From: Victivallis sp. Marseille-Q1083
GTDB lineage: Bacteria; Verrucomicrobiota; Lentisphaeria; Victivallales; Victivallaceae
Length of the DNA stretch: 64,000 bases
Direction: 5' to 3'
Assembly (NCBI RefSeq): GCF_903645315.1
Contig: NZ_CAHJXL010000001.1
Coordinates: forward strand, 62,001 to 126,000
Shown: positions 44,281-53,303 of the stretch, in pieces
Layout of the letters: each line of letters starts with the position of its first letter
How positions within the stretch are numbered: the stretch's first letter is position 1
Translations under genes and position numbers: made by a program
Notes under the pieces: generated by a model
Seen by the model: the letters and a program-made list of their open reading frames with translations, nothing else
What the model was told of the DNA's origin: nothing
Database searches by the model: none

Positions 44281-45078
44281 ATGCGGATTATCGTACCAAT
44301 CAAACAGGTGCCGGAAACCAAAGCAGTCAAACTGGACGAGACGACCGGCACCGTCATCCGGCAGGGTGTCGAAACGATCGTCAACCCGCTCGATCTCTAT
44401 GCGGTCGAAGCGGCCTTAACGCTGAAAAGCCGCTGCGGCGGCAGCATCACCGCCGTCACGATGGGCCCGCCCCAGGCCGCCAAAGCACTGAAAGAGGTGT
44501 TGTCGATGGGCGTCGACGACGCCGTCTTGATCAGCGACCGCGCGTTTGCCGGCTCCGACACCTGGGCGACCGGCACAATCCTGGCCCGGGCAATCCGGAC
44601 GCTGGGGCATTTCGACTTGATCCTGTGCGGCGAACGCGCCACCGACGGCGACACCGGCCAGGTCGGTCCGGAGCTGGCCGCCGCTCTCGGGCTGCCGGCG
44701 GCCACTTACGTCAGCGCCATCGGGCGCCTCGCCGACAATCAGGCCGTCGTCACCCGACTGCTGGAACGCGGCCGGGAAGAGCTGCTGCTCGATCTGCCGG
44801 CGCTGCTGACGGTCGTCAAGGAAATCGGCGAACCGCGCTTGCCGACCCTGAACGGCAAATTACGGGCCAAAGCCGCCGCCATTCCGGTCCTGAACCAGCA
44901 GCAATTGCAGCTGCCCGAGGAATATATCGGCCTGAAAGGTTCCCCCACCCGGGTGGTCAAGATCTTCCGGCCGCCGTTGACGCGCCGCTGCACGCTGCTG
45001 CGGGCCGGCGATTCGAAACAATTGAACCGGCATGTCGCCGCGTTGCGGCAGTTTCTGCAAACCCGGGAGTTGATCTGA
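44281..45078 (+). CDS. etfB: Electron transfer flavoprotein beta subunit (265 aa)
   Basis: The beta subunit of Etf accepts electrons from a dehydrogenase. The fold starts MRIIVPIKQVPETKAVKLDETTGTV, has VNPLDLYAVEAALTL (near the nucleotide site) and the conserved GERATDGDTGQVGPELAAALG. In confurcating Etfs this subunit binds NAD and the second FAD. The start ATG 44281 has only a weak site. It heads the operon etfB-etfA-dehydrogenase-flavin reductase; etfA begins two bases later. Confidence 0.93.
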   Translation: MRIIVPIKQVPETKAVKLDETTGTVIRQGVETIVNPLDLYAVEAALTLKSRCGGSITAVTMGPPQAAKALKEVLSMGVDDAVLISDRAFAGSDTWATGTILARAIRTLGHFDLILCGERATDGDTGQVGPELAAALGLPAATYVSAIGRLADNQAVVTRLLERGREELLLDLPALLTVVKEIGEPRLPTLNGKLRAKAAAIPVLNQQQLQLPEEYIGLKGSPTRVVKIFRPPLTRRCTLLRAGDSKQLNRHVAALRQFLQTRELI

Positions 45079-45080
45079 AA

Positions 45081-46073
45081 ATGTCAAACAACGATATTTG
45101 GATTCTGGCCGAACAGCAGGACGATGCGCTGCAGAGCATCTCTTTCGAATTGCTGAACCGGGCAACGGCGCTGGTCCGGGATGGTTCGGTCAACGCCATC
45201 GTCCTGGGACATCATTTCGACGACGCCGAACTGAACCGCCTGATCGCCTGCGGCGCAGACCGGGTGGTCGCCGTCGAGGACCAATTGCTGCAATCCTTCC
45301 TGCTCGATCCCTATGTCGCCGCATTGAACGGCGTCCTCGACGAATTCGAGCCGGCCATCCTGCTGGCCGGCGCCACGACGCTGGGCCGGACTTTGCTGCC
45401 CTATATCGCCATGCGCCGGCACACCGGCTTGACCGCCGACTGCACCCGGCTTGAATTGGAGCCGGATTCCGGTCTCCTGCTGCAAACCCGGCCGGCGATC
45501 GGCGGCAATATCATGGCGACGATCCAATGTCCGGTCCACCGGCCGCAAATGGCCACCATCCGGCCCCATTCCACCCGGCCGGCCGAACCGCAGCCGGGCC
45601 GCACCGGCGTCATCGAGCGCCGCAGGCTGCCTGCCGCCGCCCAGGCCTGCCGGATGCGGCAGTTGAGTTACACGCCGAACCGCGAGGAGCTCACGCTGCA
45701 GGACGCCGACAAAGTCATCGTCGTCGGCCGCGGCATCAAAAAAGCGGAAAATCTGGCGCTGATCTTTCAACTGGCGGAAATCCTCGGCGCGGCGGTCGGC
45801 GCCACCCGGGACGTCGTCGACCGCGGCTGGCTCTCCTATCCGCACCAGGTCGGCCTGAGCGGCAAGACCATCATGCCCAAACTTTACCTCGGCGTCGGCG
45901 TTTCCGGCGCCATTCAGCACCTGGCCGGCATGCAGACCGCCGAAACCATCGTTGCGGTGAACAGCGACCCGGAGGCGCAAATTTTCAAAGTGGCCGATTT
46001 CGGCATCGTCGGCAATTTATTCGAAGCGCTGCCGCTGCTGGCCGAAGAATTGAAAGCGGGGAAAAAATCATGA
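45081..46073 (+). CDS. etfA: Electron transfer flavoprotein alpha subunit (330 aa)
   Basis: The alpha subunit holds the FAD that exchanges electrons. The N-terminal half (DIWILAEQQDDALQSISFELLNRA) is the Etf alpha/beta domain; the C-terminal half has the FAD-binding segment KVIVVGRGIKKAENLALIF, then GATRDVVDRGWLSYPHQVGLSGKTIMPKLYLGVGVSGAIQHLAGM. There is no N-terminal 4Fe-4S domain, unlike the A. woodii LctC subunit, so if this is a confurcating system it lacks that feature. It overlaps the next gene by four bases (ATGA). Confidence 0.95.
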   Translation: MSNNDIWILAEQQDDALQSISFELLNRATALVRDGSVNAIVLGHHFDDAELNRLIACGADRVVAVEDQLLQSFLLDPYVAALNGVLDEFEPAILLAGATTLGRTLLPYIAMRRHTGLTADCTRLELEPDSGLLLQTRPAIGGNIMATIQCPVHRPQMATIRPHSTRPAEPQPGRTGVIERRRLPAAAQACRMRQLSYTPNREELTLQDADKVIVVGRGIKKAENLALIFQLAEILGAAVGATRDVVDRGWLSYPHQVGLSGKTIMPKLYLGVGVSGAIQHLAGMQTAETIVAVNSDPEAQIFKVADFGIVGNLFEALPLLAEELKAGKKS

Positions 46074-47506
46074 GCGACAACACCATGGCATATCGCCCGG
46101 TTACACCGGCCGTCGCCAACGCGCTCGCCGATATCGTCGGCGCGCCTTTTGTATTCTACGACGATCCGGAACGGCTGGAAGCCTTTTCCCACGACGAAGT
46201 GCCGGGCCTCGGTCATCGCCGCCGGCCGGAGGCGGCAGTGCGGCCGGGTTCCGCGGCGGAAATCGCCGCCATCGTCAAACTGGCCAACCGGGAACGGATT
46301 CCGGTCACGCCGCGCGGCGCCGGCAGCGGCCTTTCCGGCGGCGCGGTGCCGGTTCACGGCGGCATCGTCATCGCCACCGACCGTCTCAACCGGATTCTGG
46401 AGATCGACCGCGACAACCTGACCGTCACGGTCGAACCCGGCGTGGTCGCCAACGATATCAACGAAGCGCTTTCCGACAGCGGCTTGTTTTACGCCGGCTA
46501 TCCGATGAGCCTGGAGACCTGTTTCATCGGCGGCAACCTGGCCGAAAACGCCGGCGGCGGCAAAGCGATCAAATACGGCGTCACCAGCCGTTACGTGCTC
46601 GGCCTAGAAGTCGTCACCCCGACCGGCGATCTCGTCATGCTCGGCGGCAAATTGCAGAAAGACGTCACCGGGTACAATCTGCTGCAACTGATGATCGGCT
46701 CGGAAGGTACGCTCGGCATCTTCACCAAGGCGATTCTCAAATTGATTCCGCGTCCCCGCTACCAGGTCGACCTGCTCTGCCTGTTTCCGGGCAGCACGAC
46801 CGCCATCCAGACCGTGCCGGCGCTGCTGACCGCCAGCGGCATCACGCCGACTTCGATCGAATACATGGACCGCAAAGCCATCCAGGCCTCCTGCGATTAT
46901 CTCAACGAATCCATTCCGTATGAAAATTGCGGCGCCATGCTGCTGATCTCCATCGACGGCATCGACGAAGCACAGCTCGAACACGATTACGAAATTATCG
47001 GCAAATTCTGCCAGGAGCACGGCGCCGGTGAAATTTACGTCGCCGACAATCCTTCGACGTCGGAACGGATCTGGAAAATCCGCCGGAACATCGCCGAAGC
47101 GTACAACGTCCGTTTCAAACGGCAGAGCTGCGAAGATATCGTCGTGCCGCCGGCCGCCATCGCCGCCATCGTGCAGGCCATCGACGCCATCGGCGAAAAA
47201 TACCAGGTTTCCATTCCCTGCTACGGCCATGCCGGCGACGGCAACCTGCACTGCACCGTCTGCGGCCGCGAGGAGTGGAGCGAAGCGGAATTCGAAGCCA
47301 GGCTCCGGGAGATTCTAGCGGAAATTTATGCCGAAACCGTCCGTTTCGGCGGCAAAATCTCCGGTGAACACGGCATCGGCAGCAAGCGAATCGGTTACAT
47401 GGCCTCCACCGTCCGGCCGGAATATCTGACGCTGATGCGCACCATCAAACAGGCATTGGACCCGAACCACATCATGAACCCCGGCAAAATCTTCGAGCTG
47501 ACATGA
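46070..47506 (+). CDS. FAD-linked lactate/glycolate dehydrogenase, LctD/GlcD type (478 aa)
   Basis: A flavoprotein of the VAO/PCMH superfamily, oxidising D- or L-lactate or glycolate. The PP-loop RGAGSGLSGGAVPVHGG and the FAD region FIGGNLAENAGGGKAIKYG are intact. The cap domain ends with PCYGHAGDGNLHC and SGEHGIGSKRIGYM, as in GlcD and LctD. Next to etfB and etfA in this order, it matches the lactate dehydrogenase-Etf complex of anaerobes, which pairs lactate oxidation with NAD reduction at the cost of ferredoxin electrons. The substrate (lactate or glycolate) and stereochemistry cannot be told from sequence. Confidence 0.9.
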   Translation: MSDNTMAYRPVTPAVANALADIVGAPFVFYDDPERLEAFSHDEVPGLGHRRRPEAAVRPGSAAEIAAIVKLANRERIPVTPRGAGSGLSGGAVPVHGGIVIATDRLNRILEIDRDNLTVTVEPGVVANDINEALSDSGLFYAGYPMSLETCFIGGNLAENAGGGKAIKYGVTSRYVLGLEVVTPTGDLVMLGGKLQKDVTGYNLLQLMIGSEGTLGIFTKAILKLIPRPRYQVDLLCLFPGSTTAIQTVPALLTASGITPTSIEYMDRKAIQASCDYLNESIPYENCGAMLLISIDGIDEAQLEHDYEIIGKFCQEHGAGEIYVADNPSTSERIWKIRRNIAEAYNVRFKRQSCEDIVVPPAAIAAIVQAIDAIGEKYQVSIPCYGHAGDGNLHCTVCGREEWSEAEFEARLREILAEIYAETVRFGGKISGEHGIGSKRIGYMASTVRPEYLTLMRTIKQALDPNHIMNPGKIFELT

Positions 47507-48120
47507 AGACGCCGTCTTCTCCGGCAAACCGTTTCCGGAAAGTAGTCTGGCCGGGCAGCACCCAACTGGCGCCGGTTCCGCCGGTGCTGGTGGCCTGCGC
47601 CGGCCCGGACGGCGGCCGGCCGAATCTGCTGACAATCGCCTGGACCGGCATCCTCTGCAGCCGGCCGCCGATGCTCTCCATCGCGGTCCGGCCGGAACGC
47701 TACAGTTACCCGCTGCTGGAAGCCAGCGGCGAGTTTTCCGTCAATCTGCCGACTCCGCAACTGGCCAAAGCGGTCGACTGGTGCGGCGTGGTCTCCGGCC
47801 GTGATCATGACAAATTCCGGGAAAGCGGCCTGACGCCGCTGCCGGCCAGCCGGATCCAGGCGCCGATCGTCGCCGAATGCGTCGTCGCGCTGGAGTGCCG
47901 GATCGTCCAGAAGCTGACGCCCGGCATCCATCACCTGTTCCTGGCCGAAATCGTCGCGGTACAGGTTTCGGAGCACCTGATCGCCTCCGACGGCAAATTG
48001 CAGATCGACCGCGACGGGTTGTTGGCTTATGCGCACGGCCATTATTATGAACTGGGCAGATGCCTCGGCCATTTCGGTTTTTCGGTCCGGCGCAAAGCCG
48101 GACCGCTCATCCGGCAGTAA
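47503..48120 (+). CDS. Flavin reductase-family FMN-binding protein (205 aa)
   Basis: A split-barrel flavin-binding protein. ALKQ-type start motif LAPVPPVLVACAGPDGGRPNLLTIAWTGILCSRPPMLSIAVRPERYSY and later FSVNLPTPQLAKAVDWCGVVSGRDHDKF match flavoredoxin/FlaRed-type proteins of anaerobes. It overlaps the dehydrogenase stop (ATGA), so it belongs to the Etf unit, where it could pass or store electrons or serve in flavin recycling. The exact partner is unknown. Confidence 0.85.
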   Translation: MKTPSSPANRFRKVVWPGSTQLAPVPPVLVACAGPDGGRPNLLTIAWTGILCSRPPMLSIAVRPERYSYPLLEASGEFSVNLPTPQLAKAVDWCGVVSGRDHDKFRESGLTPLPASRIQAPIVAECVVALECRIVQKLTPGIHHLFLAEIVAVQVSEHLIASDGKLQIDRDGLLAYAHGHYYELGRCLGHFGFSVRRKAGPLIRQ

Positions 48121-48130
48121 CGATCAGGCA

Positions 48131-51100
48131 TCATCCGGCTTCGCCGGCCAGTCGCCTGACCGCCGGATAATCCACCTTGCCGGATCCCAGACGCGGCACC
48201 TCCTTGACCACCAGAATCTTTCGGGGCGCCCACAATTCGCTCAAGCCATTTTCCCGGAAATAGCCGACCAGCGTCGACGCCGCTGCCGCTACCGCTTCGG
48301 TGACCAGCACCAACTGTTCACCTTTCACCGGATCATCCACCGCAACAACCGCGTGGGCGGCCCCCGGATAACAGTGCATCACCAGATTTTCCACCGCACC
48401 GAGGGAGACCATCTCTCCGCCGATCTTGGCGAAACGTTTGGCCCGGCCGCAAATTTTCAGAAACCCATCCGCATCGATCGAAACGATATCGCCGGTGTCG
48501 TACCAGCCGTCCGGCGGCGGCTGCAGAACGCCGGGCTGTTCCGCCAGCATGTAGCCGAGCATGACATTCTCGCCGCGGATGAACAACCGGCCGCCTTCCG
48601 TGACGCCCGGCACCGGCTCCAGCCGGCACTCCAATCCCGGCATCGGCCTGCCGACCGTACCGTAGCGGTAATACATCGGCGTATTCGCACTGATCACCGG
48701 ACTGGCTTCCGTCGCGCCGTATCCCTCGCAGATCCGGACGCCGAATTTATCCATCCAGAGCCGGTAGGTCGCTTCCCGCAATTTTTCCGCGCCGCACATC
48801 GCGAAGCGAACGTTGAAAAAATCGTACGGATGCGCCACCCGGCCGTAACCGGACAGAAAAGTGTCCGTTCCGAAAAGGATCGTCGCATTGGTATCGTAGC
48901 TCAACGCCGCGACAATGCGGTAATGCAGCGGCGACGGATAGAAGAACGTCCGGATGCCGCTTAAAATCGGCATGACCGTCCCCATCCCCAGACCGAAGGA
49001 GTGAAACATCGGCAGGCAGTTGAACAACCGGTCATTCCGGGTGATCGCCACGACGTTCAACACCTGTTGCCGGTTGGCCTGCAAATTGTGATGGCTCAAG
49101 ACGACCGCTTTCGGCGTCCCTTCCGACCCTGAAGTAAACAGCACCGCCGCCGGCGTATCCGGGTCGTTTCTGGCTTTCCGGCGGAACCACGACCGGCAAA
49201 GCCCGGCCAGTTTCGTACCGGTCCGGCCGACGGTCAACTCTTCCAGATAGAGCAGCCGGATGCCTTTCGCCGTCAAATCCGCCGTCAGCCGGGCATAATT
49301 GGCCTGCTCGATAAATTTGTGCGCCGTGACGATCGTCCGGATGCCGACCGCCCGGCAACCGGCTTCGATCATCGCCGGGCCGCTGGTGAAATTGATCAAG
49401 GCCGGCACTTTATCGGCCGACTGCATGCCGAAAAATCCGATCACCGCCGCCAGCGAATTCGGCAGCATCAGTCCGATATAGCGCTCTTCCGGCAATTCCC
49501 GGGCGATCAGTTGCCCGAGCAGATAACTCCGATTGATCAACTGGCGCATCGAAAGCACCTTGCGTTGAATATCCTCGGCGATCGGCAAATGGCGCCCGTT
49601 CTCACGTTCGGAGCGCAGCAGCGCATTGAACAGATGTTCCTTTTTGGCGGCGCACTGGTAAAGCATGCCGGTCATGATCTGGTAAATCCCGTCCGAGACG
49701 GCATGCCGCCTGGCCCGGCCGGTCAATTCCGGCGACACCGCAAAACGGCGCGGCGGCAGAATCGTCAACGTGATCTGCGGCGCCAGGCGGGTGCGTACTT
49801 TGTGGCGCAGATAGGAAAACAGCGAATGCTGGGCGCCGTCGATGCGAATCGGCAAAATCATCGCACCGGACTTGTCGGCAATCAGCCCCGGCCCGTCGTA
49901 AACTTTCATCAGGCCGCCGGTGACGGTGATGCGCCCTTCCGGAAAAATCATCACCTTCCGGTCCCGACGCAATTCTTGGATCAGCGACCGCGCCGCCAGC
50001 GGACTGGTCGGATCGACCGGATAGGCGTCGACCATCGCCGCCAGCGGCCGGACCCACCATTTCCTGGCCATCTCCGTATTGATCGCAAACGTCAGCTTTT
50101 CCGGCATGAACGCCGCAATCAACACGCCATCCAGCAAGGATTGATGGTTGGCGATCAGCAGCACCCGGCTGCCGGCCCGTTCGAAATGTTCAAAGCCTTC
50201 CACTTTCACCCGGAACCAGGCCCCCAGCAAAGCCCGCATCAGCGAACGCAGCAGCGCATCCGGCAGCAACTGGCAGACGTAAAATGCCGTCACCAGGGCG
50301 AAAATCGCCACCAGCAGAAAAATCGTCGCCAATGACACGCCGAACAACATCGTACAGCCGGCCACCACCAGACAGCCGCCGGCCATAAAGGCGGAATTGA
50401 CGATATTGTTGCCGGCGATGACCCGCGCCAATTCCTTTTTTTCCGCCCGGTTCTGCATCAGCGAATCCAACGGGATTAAAAACAAGCCGGCCGATACCGC
50501 CAGCATAAAGAAATAAAAGGCAATCCGCCAGAACCAGAATTGCTCCGGAAACCAGGAAAGCGCGTAAAGGCCGTTGTCCTCCGGCCCCGGCGCCACCTGC
50601 AGCCGGGTCGCCGCCGCGAAAAGCAAAAAAGAAAAAAGCGCCATGCCCAACGCACCAAGCGGCACGAAAGTCGTTTGGATCACCCCCTTCAGCAGCCGGT
50701 TGCACAATACCGCGCCGCAGGTCACGCCGACGGAGAACAAAGTCAGGAACAAGGCGACCACCCCTTCGCCGCCGTGCAGATAATCCCGGCAGAAAATACT
50801 CAACTGAGCCGTATAGATCGTCCCGATCAACCAGAAAGCCGAGCTGCCCAGGATGCAGCGGAACACCACCTTCTGCCGGTAGCAGCTGCGCAGGATCTGT
50901 CCGGTTTCATAAAATAAATTGTAATTCAATTTCAACGCCGGCACCGGCGCCGGCGCCGGAGGAATCCACAAACTGGTATAATAGCCCAAACCGGCCAAAC
51001 CGACCAGGATGCCGCCAACGATCAATTCCCCATGCTCCTGCCGGACGACGACACTGCACAGCGTTCCCAGCAGCACCGCCAGCATCGTCCCGGAAGCGAT

Positions 51101-51541
51101 GAAACTGTTGCCGGCCAGCAATTCATCATCCTGCAACTGCTGCGGCAACAGCGAATATTTCAGCGGACTGAAAAAAGTCGACTGCATCCCCATCAGAAAC
51201 AGCACGCCCAGCAGCCAGTTGAACCAGTGGAAATACAATCCCGCCGCCGCCGCCGCCATCAGCAGCACTTCGAAAAGTTTGACGTAATGGGTCAACCTGG
51301 CCCGGTCAATTTTATCGGCCAACTGCCCGGCGAAAGCGGAAAAGAGAAAATAAGGCAGGATGAACAACGCCGCGGCCAAACTGGTGAATACCGTATCCTC
51401 CCCGCTGCCGTTACGGGACGACACGCCGAAGGTCACCAGTAAAATCATCGCGAATTTCAGGAAATTATCATTGAACGCTCCCTGAAACTGGGTCAGGAAC
51501 AACGGCAGGAACCGGCGACGACCAAACAACTCCACACTCAT
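48131..51541 (-). CDS. MFS transporter/acyltransferase/acyl-activating three-part protein, Aas-LplT type (1136 aa)
   Basis: Combines a lysophospholipid transporter (about residues 1-400, 11-12 helices, LplT-like start FLPLFLTQFQGAFNDNFLKFA), a PlsC acyltransferase (about 420-620; NHQSLLDG and FPEGRITVTGG motifs), and an AMP-forming acyl-ACP/CoA synthetase (about 650-1136; FTSGSEGTPKAVVLSHH, GYGATEASP). In E. coli LplT and Aas are separate proteins that import and reacylate lysophosphatidylethanolamine. Fusion of the three occurs in several bacteria. ATG 51541 follows GGAGAAACCC. It ends 10 bases from the flavin reductase gene on the other strand (convergent). Confidence 0.93.
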   Translation of the reverse strand: MSVELFGRRRFLPLFLTQFQGAFNDNFLKFAMILLVTFGVSSRNGSGEDTVFTSLAAALFILPYFLFSAFAGQLADKIDRARLTHYVKLFEVLLMAAAAAGLYFHWFNWLLGVLFLMGMQSTFFSPLKYSLLPQQLQDDELLAGNSFIASGTMLAVLLGTLCSVVVRQEHGELIVGGILVGLAGLGYYTSLWIPPAPAPVPALKLNYNLFYETGQILRSCYRQKVVFRCILGSSAFWLIGTIYTAQLSIFCRDYLHGGEGVVALFLTLFSVGVTCGAVLCNRLLKGVIQTTFVPLGALGMALFSFLLFAAATRLQVAPGPEDNGLYALSWFPEQFWFWRIAFYFFMLAVSAGLFLIPLDSLMQNRAEKKELARVIAGNNIVNSAFMAGGCLVVAGCTMLFGVSLATIFLLVAIFALVTAFYVCQLLPDALLRSLMRALLGAWFRVKVEGFEHFERAGSRVLLIANHQSLLDGVLIAAFMPEKLTFAINTEMARKWWVRPLAAMVDAYPVDPTSPLAARSLIQELRRDRKVMIFPEGRITVTGGLMKVYDGPGLIADKSGAMILPIRIDGAQHSLFSYLRHKVRTRLAPQITLTILPPRRFAVSPELTGRARRHAVSDGIYQIMTGMLYQCAAKKEHLFNALLRSERENGRHLPIAEDIQRKVLSMRQLINRSYLLGQLIARELPEERYIGLMLPNSLAAVIGFFGMQSADKVPALINFTSGPAMIEAGCRAVGIRTIVTAHKFIEQANYARLTADLTAKGIRLLYLEELTVGRTGTKLAGLCRSWFRRKARNDPDTPAAVLFTSGSEGTPKAVVLSHHNLQANRQQVLNVVAITRNDRLFNCLPMFHSFGLGMGTVMPILSGIRTFFYPSPLHYRIVAALSYDTNATILFGTDTFLSGYGRVAHPYDFFNVRFAMCGAEKLREATYRLWMDKFGVRICEGYGATEASPVISANTPMYYRYGTVGRPMPGLECRLEPVPGVTEGGRLFIRGENVMLGYMLAEQPGVLQPPPDGWYDTGDIVSIDADGFLKICGRAKRFAKIGGEMVSLGAVENLVMHCYPGAAHAVVAVDDPVKGEQLVLVTEAVAAAASTLVGYFRENGLSELWAPRKILVVKEVPRLGSGKVDYPAVRRLAGEAG

Positions 51542-51637
51542 GGGTTTCTCCAATCACAGATTCAAAAATCGGCGCCAGCCAATTTTTATTTTACCCCTTC
51601 TCCGCCGAAAGTCAAGCATTTCCGCCGCTTGGCGGAT

Positions 51638-51674
51638 AAAAAAATGGACGGAATGTTGCAATTCCGTCCATTTT
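51638..51674 (-). terminator. Intrinsic terminator of the RRM gene
   Basis: AAAATGGACGGAAT with complement forms a 14-bp stem (loop GTTGCA), followed on the minus strand by further T residues. It lies 15 bases past the stop at 51690. Confidence 0.88.
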
Positions 51675-51689
51675 CGCCTCCGGCGCCCG

Positions 51690-52034
51690 TTACCAGGAAC
51701 GTCCGCCGCCGTTGCCGCCGCGGTTGAAACCGCCGCTGCGACGCTCACCGCCGCCGCGGTTGAAACCGCCGTCACGACGCGGCGGACGTTCTTCCCGCGG
51801 CTTGGCTTCGTTGACCACCGCCTTGCGGCCGCCAAGCTCTTTGCCGTTCAATTCGTCGATCGCTCTTCTGGCTTCGTCGTCATTGTTCATTTCCACGAAA
51901 CCGAATCCCTTGGAACGACCGGATTCCCGATCGTTGACGATCCGGGCCGAACTCACTTCGCCGAACGTGCTGAATTCCTGCTCAAGCTCTTCTCTGGTGA
52001 TCGAGTACGGCAGATTACCGACATAGATATTCAT
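51690..52034 (-). CDS. RRM RNA-binding protein with Gly/Arg tail (114 aa)
   Basis: A single RNA recognition motif with RNP2 IYVGNLPYS and RNP1 KGFGFVEM (residues 3-49), then a tail rich in Gly, Arg, Asn and Phe (GGFNRGGGERRSGGF). It is of the Rbp type found in cyanobacteria and many other bacteria, where levels rise in the cold. ATG 52034 follows AAAGGAAGAG. It has its own strong promoter about 290 bases upstream (52330-52358) and its own terminator, so it is monocistronic with a long leader. Confidence 0.95.
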   Translation of the reverse strand: MNIYVGNLPYSITREELEQEFSTFGEVSSARIVNDRESGRSKGFGFVEMNNDDEARRAIDELNGKELGGRKAVVNEAKPREERPPRRDGGFNRGGGERRSGGFNRGGNGGGRSW

Positions 52035-52423
52035 CGCTCTTCCTTTGCTCTTTCCCGACTTGCACTTTGTTTCTAAGTCATGGAACGGTTAAATGTTATG
52101 CGCATCTCCCCTTGGCTGGTTGCTATTTTCTCTCAATCGCCGCCGCAGGTTGCCGAACAGTCAGGGGAAATGCCGAAATCAACAGTCGGATATCTTCGAG
52201 AGCGATTATTCTGAAGCCGCCGGCAGAAACCGGCGCCGTCTTGTCAAAAACTTTTTTCTATCCTGTTGCCCTATTCAAATTAAACCTATCTGATCCGAAA
52301 CTGTCGCATTTTACCGATCGACTTTTACTATTCTAGCAAAAATAAATGAAAAAGTCAACCCTTTAGAAGCGAAAAATGATAAATTGTTGAAAAAAAATAG
52401 CTTTTTTTGATATCCGGCAGCGT
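52035..52423. other. Long leader and upstream region of the RRM gene
   Basis: About 390 bases without a gene. The promoter at 52330-52358 (minus strand) would start an RNA at about 52322, giving a leader of about 290 bases. A short inverted repeat (GCCGG/CCGGC near 52223-52240) could fold in it. The rest is AT-rich. Confidence 0.55.
52330..52358 (-). promoter_or_regulatory. Strong sigma-70 promoter of the RRM gene
   Basis: Minus-strand TTGACT, exactly 17 bases, TAGAAT, preceded by TGC, close to consensus. It is roughly 300 bases from the RRM start, so the mRNA has a long leader. Confidence 0.65.
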
Positions 52424-53194
52424 TCAGCGGCCGGATTTGAGGGTTGGCGGCAAAAATTCATTGTCATTGATAATGGCATTCAATTTGTAATAAACGACCT
52501 TGGAACGGGTGGTGACGCCATCCTGTTCGCCGAGAATTTCCTGCGGGATGATGACATCATCCTCGAGCGCGTACCGCTCGATCAGCGAGTCGCTGACCCC
52601 TTCGATGACCAGCCGTTTGGTCATGAAACTCTTCTTGCTGATATAAAAGTCGATCGGCGGCATTCCTTCCACGCCGGAGACGCAGTGCAAATGGTAATAC
52701 TCGTGGTCATCGATTTCACATTCGGTCAAATCCACCGATTGAAATGTCGACTGGTAGGTGCTGTCCGGCCGGTTCAAATCGAATACCACCCTGAGCTGCT
52801 CCAGATCGCTGCCGGAGATTGCCTCCACCTTGTTTTCCTGGTAATTGACCTGCCAGGCCTTGCCGGCATTGTAAATGATCGTCACCAGCGGCCGGCCTTC
52901 CATATAGGTGGTCAGCCGGAAGCGGTCCGGCTTCTTGAATTTGGTTTCAACGGTGCACTGGGCGGAAAAAAACCATTTGGAAATCGTCAGCACTTCCCGC
53001 TGGACGAAACTTTGCGCTTCCTTGAAACGGTCCTGCGGATCCATCGCCTGCTGTTTCTTGATTTCCAGCTCTTCCAGCGTAATGTCCGCCGGACGCTCTT
53101 CCACCGCGGAAAACATCGAACAACCGCTCATCAAACCGACCAGGCTCAACGCCGCCGTCATCCGCCGAATCCCGGAAACCATGCCTTTTTTCAT
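52424..53194 (-). CDS. LolA-like outer-membrane lipoprotein (256 aa)
   Basis: A lipoprotein signal with lipobox LMSGC (Cys near residue 25) and a beta-rich body. The order AQCTVETKFKKPDRFRLTTYMEGRPLVTIIYNAGKAWQVNYQENKVEAISG is typical of LolA/LolB-like folds, which carry lipoproteins across the periplasm; other members act as RseB-like sensors. ATG 53194 was chosen over the frame start further upstream; the ribosome binding site is weak (GGTAAGATTGG). Its role cannot be fixed. Upstream lies gnd, in the same direction, 109 bases away. Confidence 0.65.
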   Translation of the reverse strand: MKKGMVSGIRRMTAALSLVGLMSGCSMFSAVEERPADITLEELEIKKQQAMDPQDRFKEAQSFVQREVLTISKWFFSAQCTVETKFKKPDRFRLTTYMEGRPLVTIIYNAGKAWQVNYQENKVEAISGSDLEQLRVVFDLNRPDSTYQSTFQSVDLTECEIDDHEYYHLHCVSGVEGMPPIDFYISKKSFMTKRLVIEGVSDSLIERYALEDDVIIPQEILGEQDGVTTRSKVVYYKLNAIINDNEFLPPTLKSGR

Positions 53195-53303
53195 AACCAA
53201 TCTTACCAGCAACCCCGTAATCCCTGCTTTTTATCGTTGTTCCATACGATACTCACTCTTTTCGGCAATGCAAGGAACAAAAACAAATATTTCTCCCATC
53301 CGC

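Noticed and set aside
44252-44419. Frame starting upstream of etfB in another phase
   Set aside because: It overlaps the clear EtfB start and has no recognisable product.
45081-46073. Search for a 4Fe-4S ferredoxin domain in the Etf alpha subunit
   Set aside because: No cysteine cluster is present at either end, so a ferredoxin-type extension is excluded.
48135-48147. Small CCGGC-type hairpin near the end of the three-part lipid protein gene
   Set aside because: It lies inside the coding region and has no T-run, so it is not called as a terminator.
52223-52240. Inverted repeat GCCGG/CCGGC in the RRM leader considered as a terminator
   Set aside because: No T-run follows on the minus strand, and a terminator within the leader would silence the RRM gene. 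Kept only as a possible leader structure.
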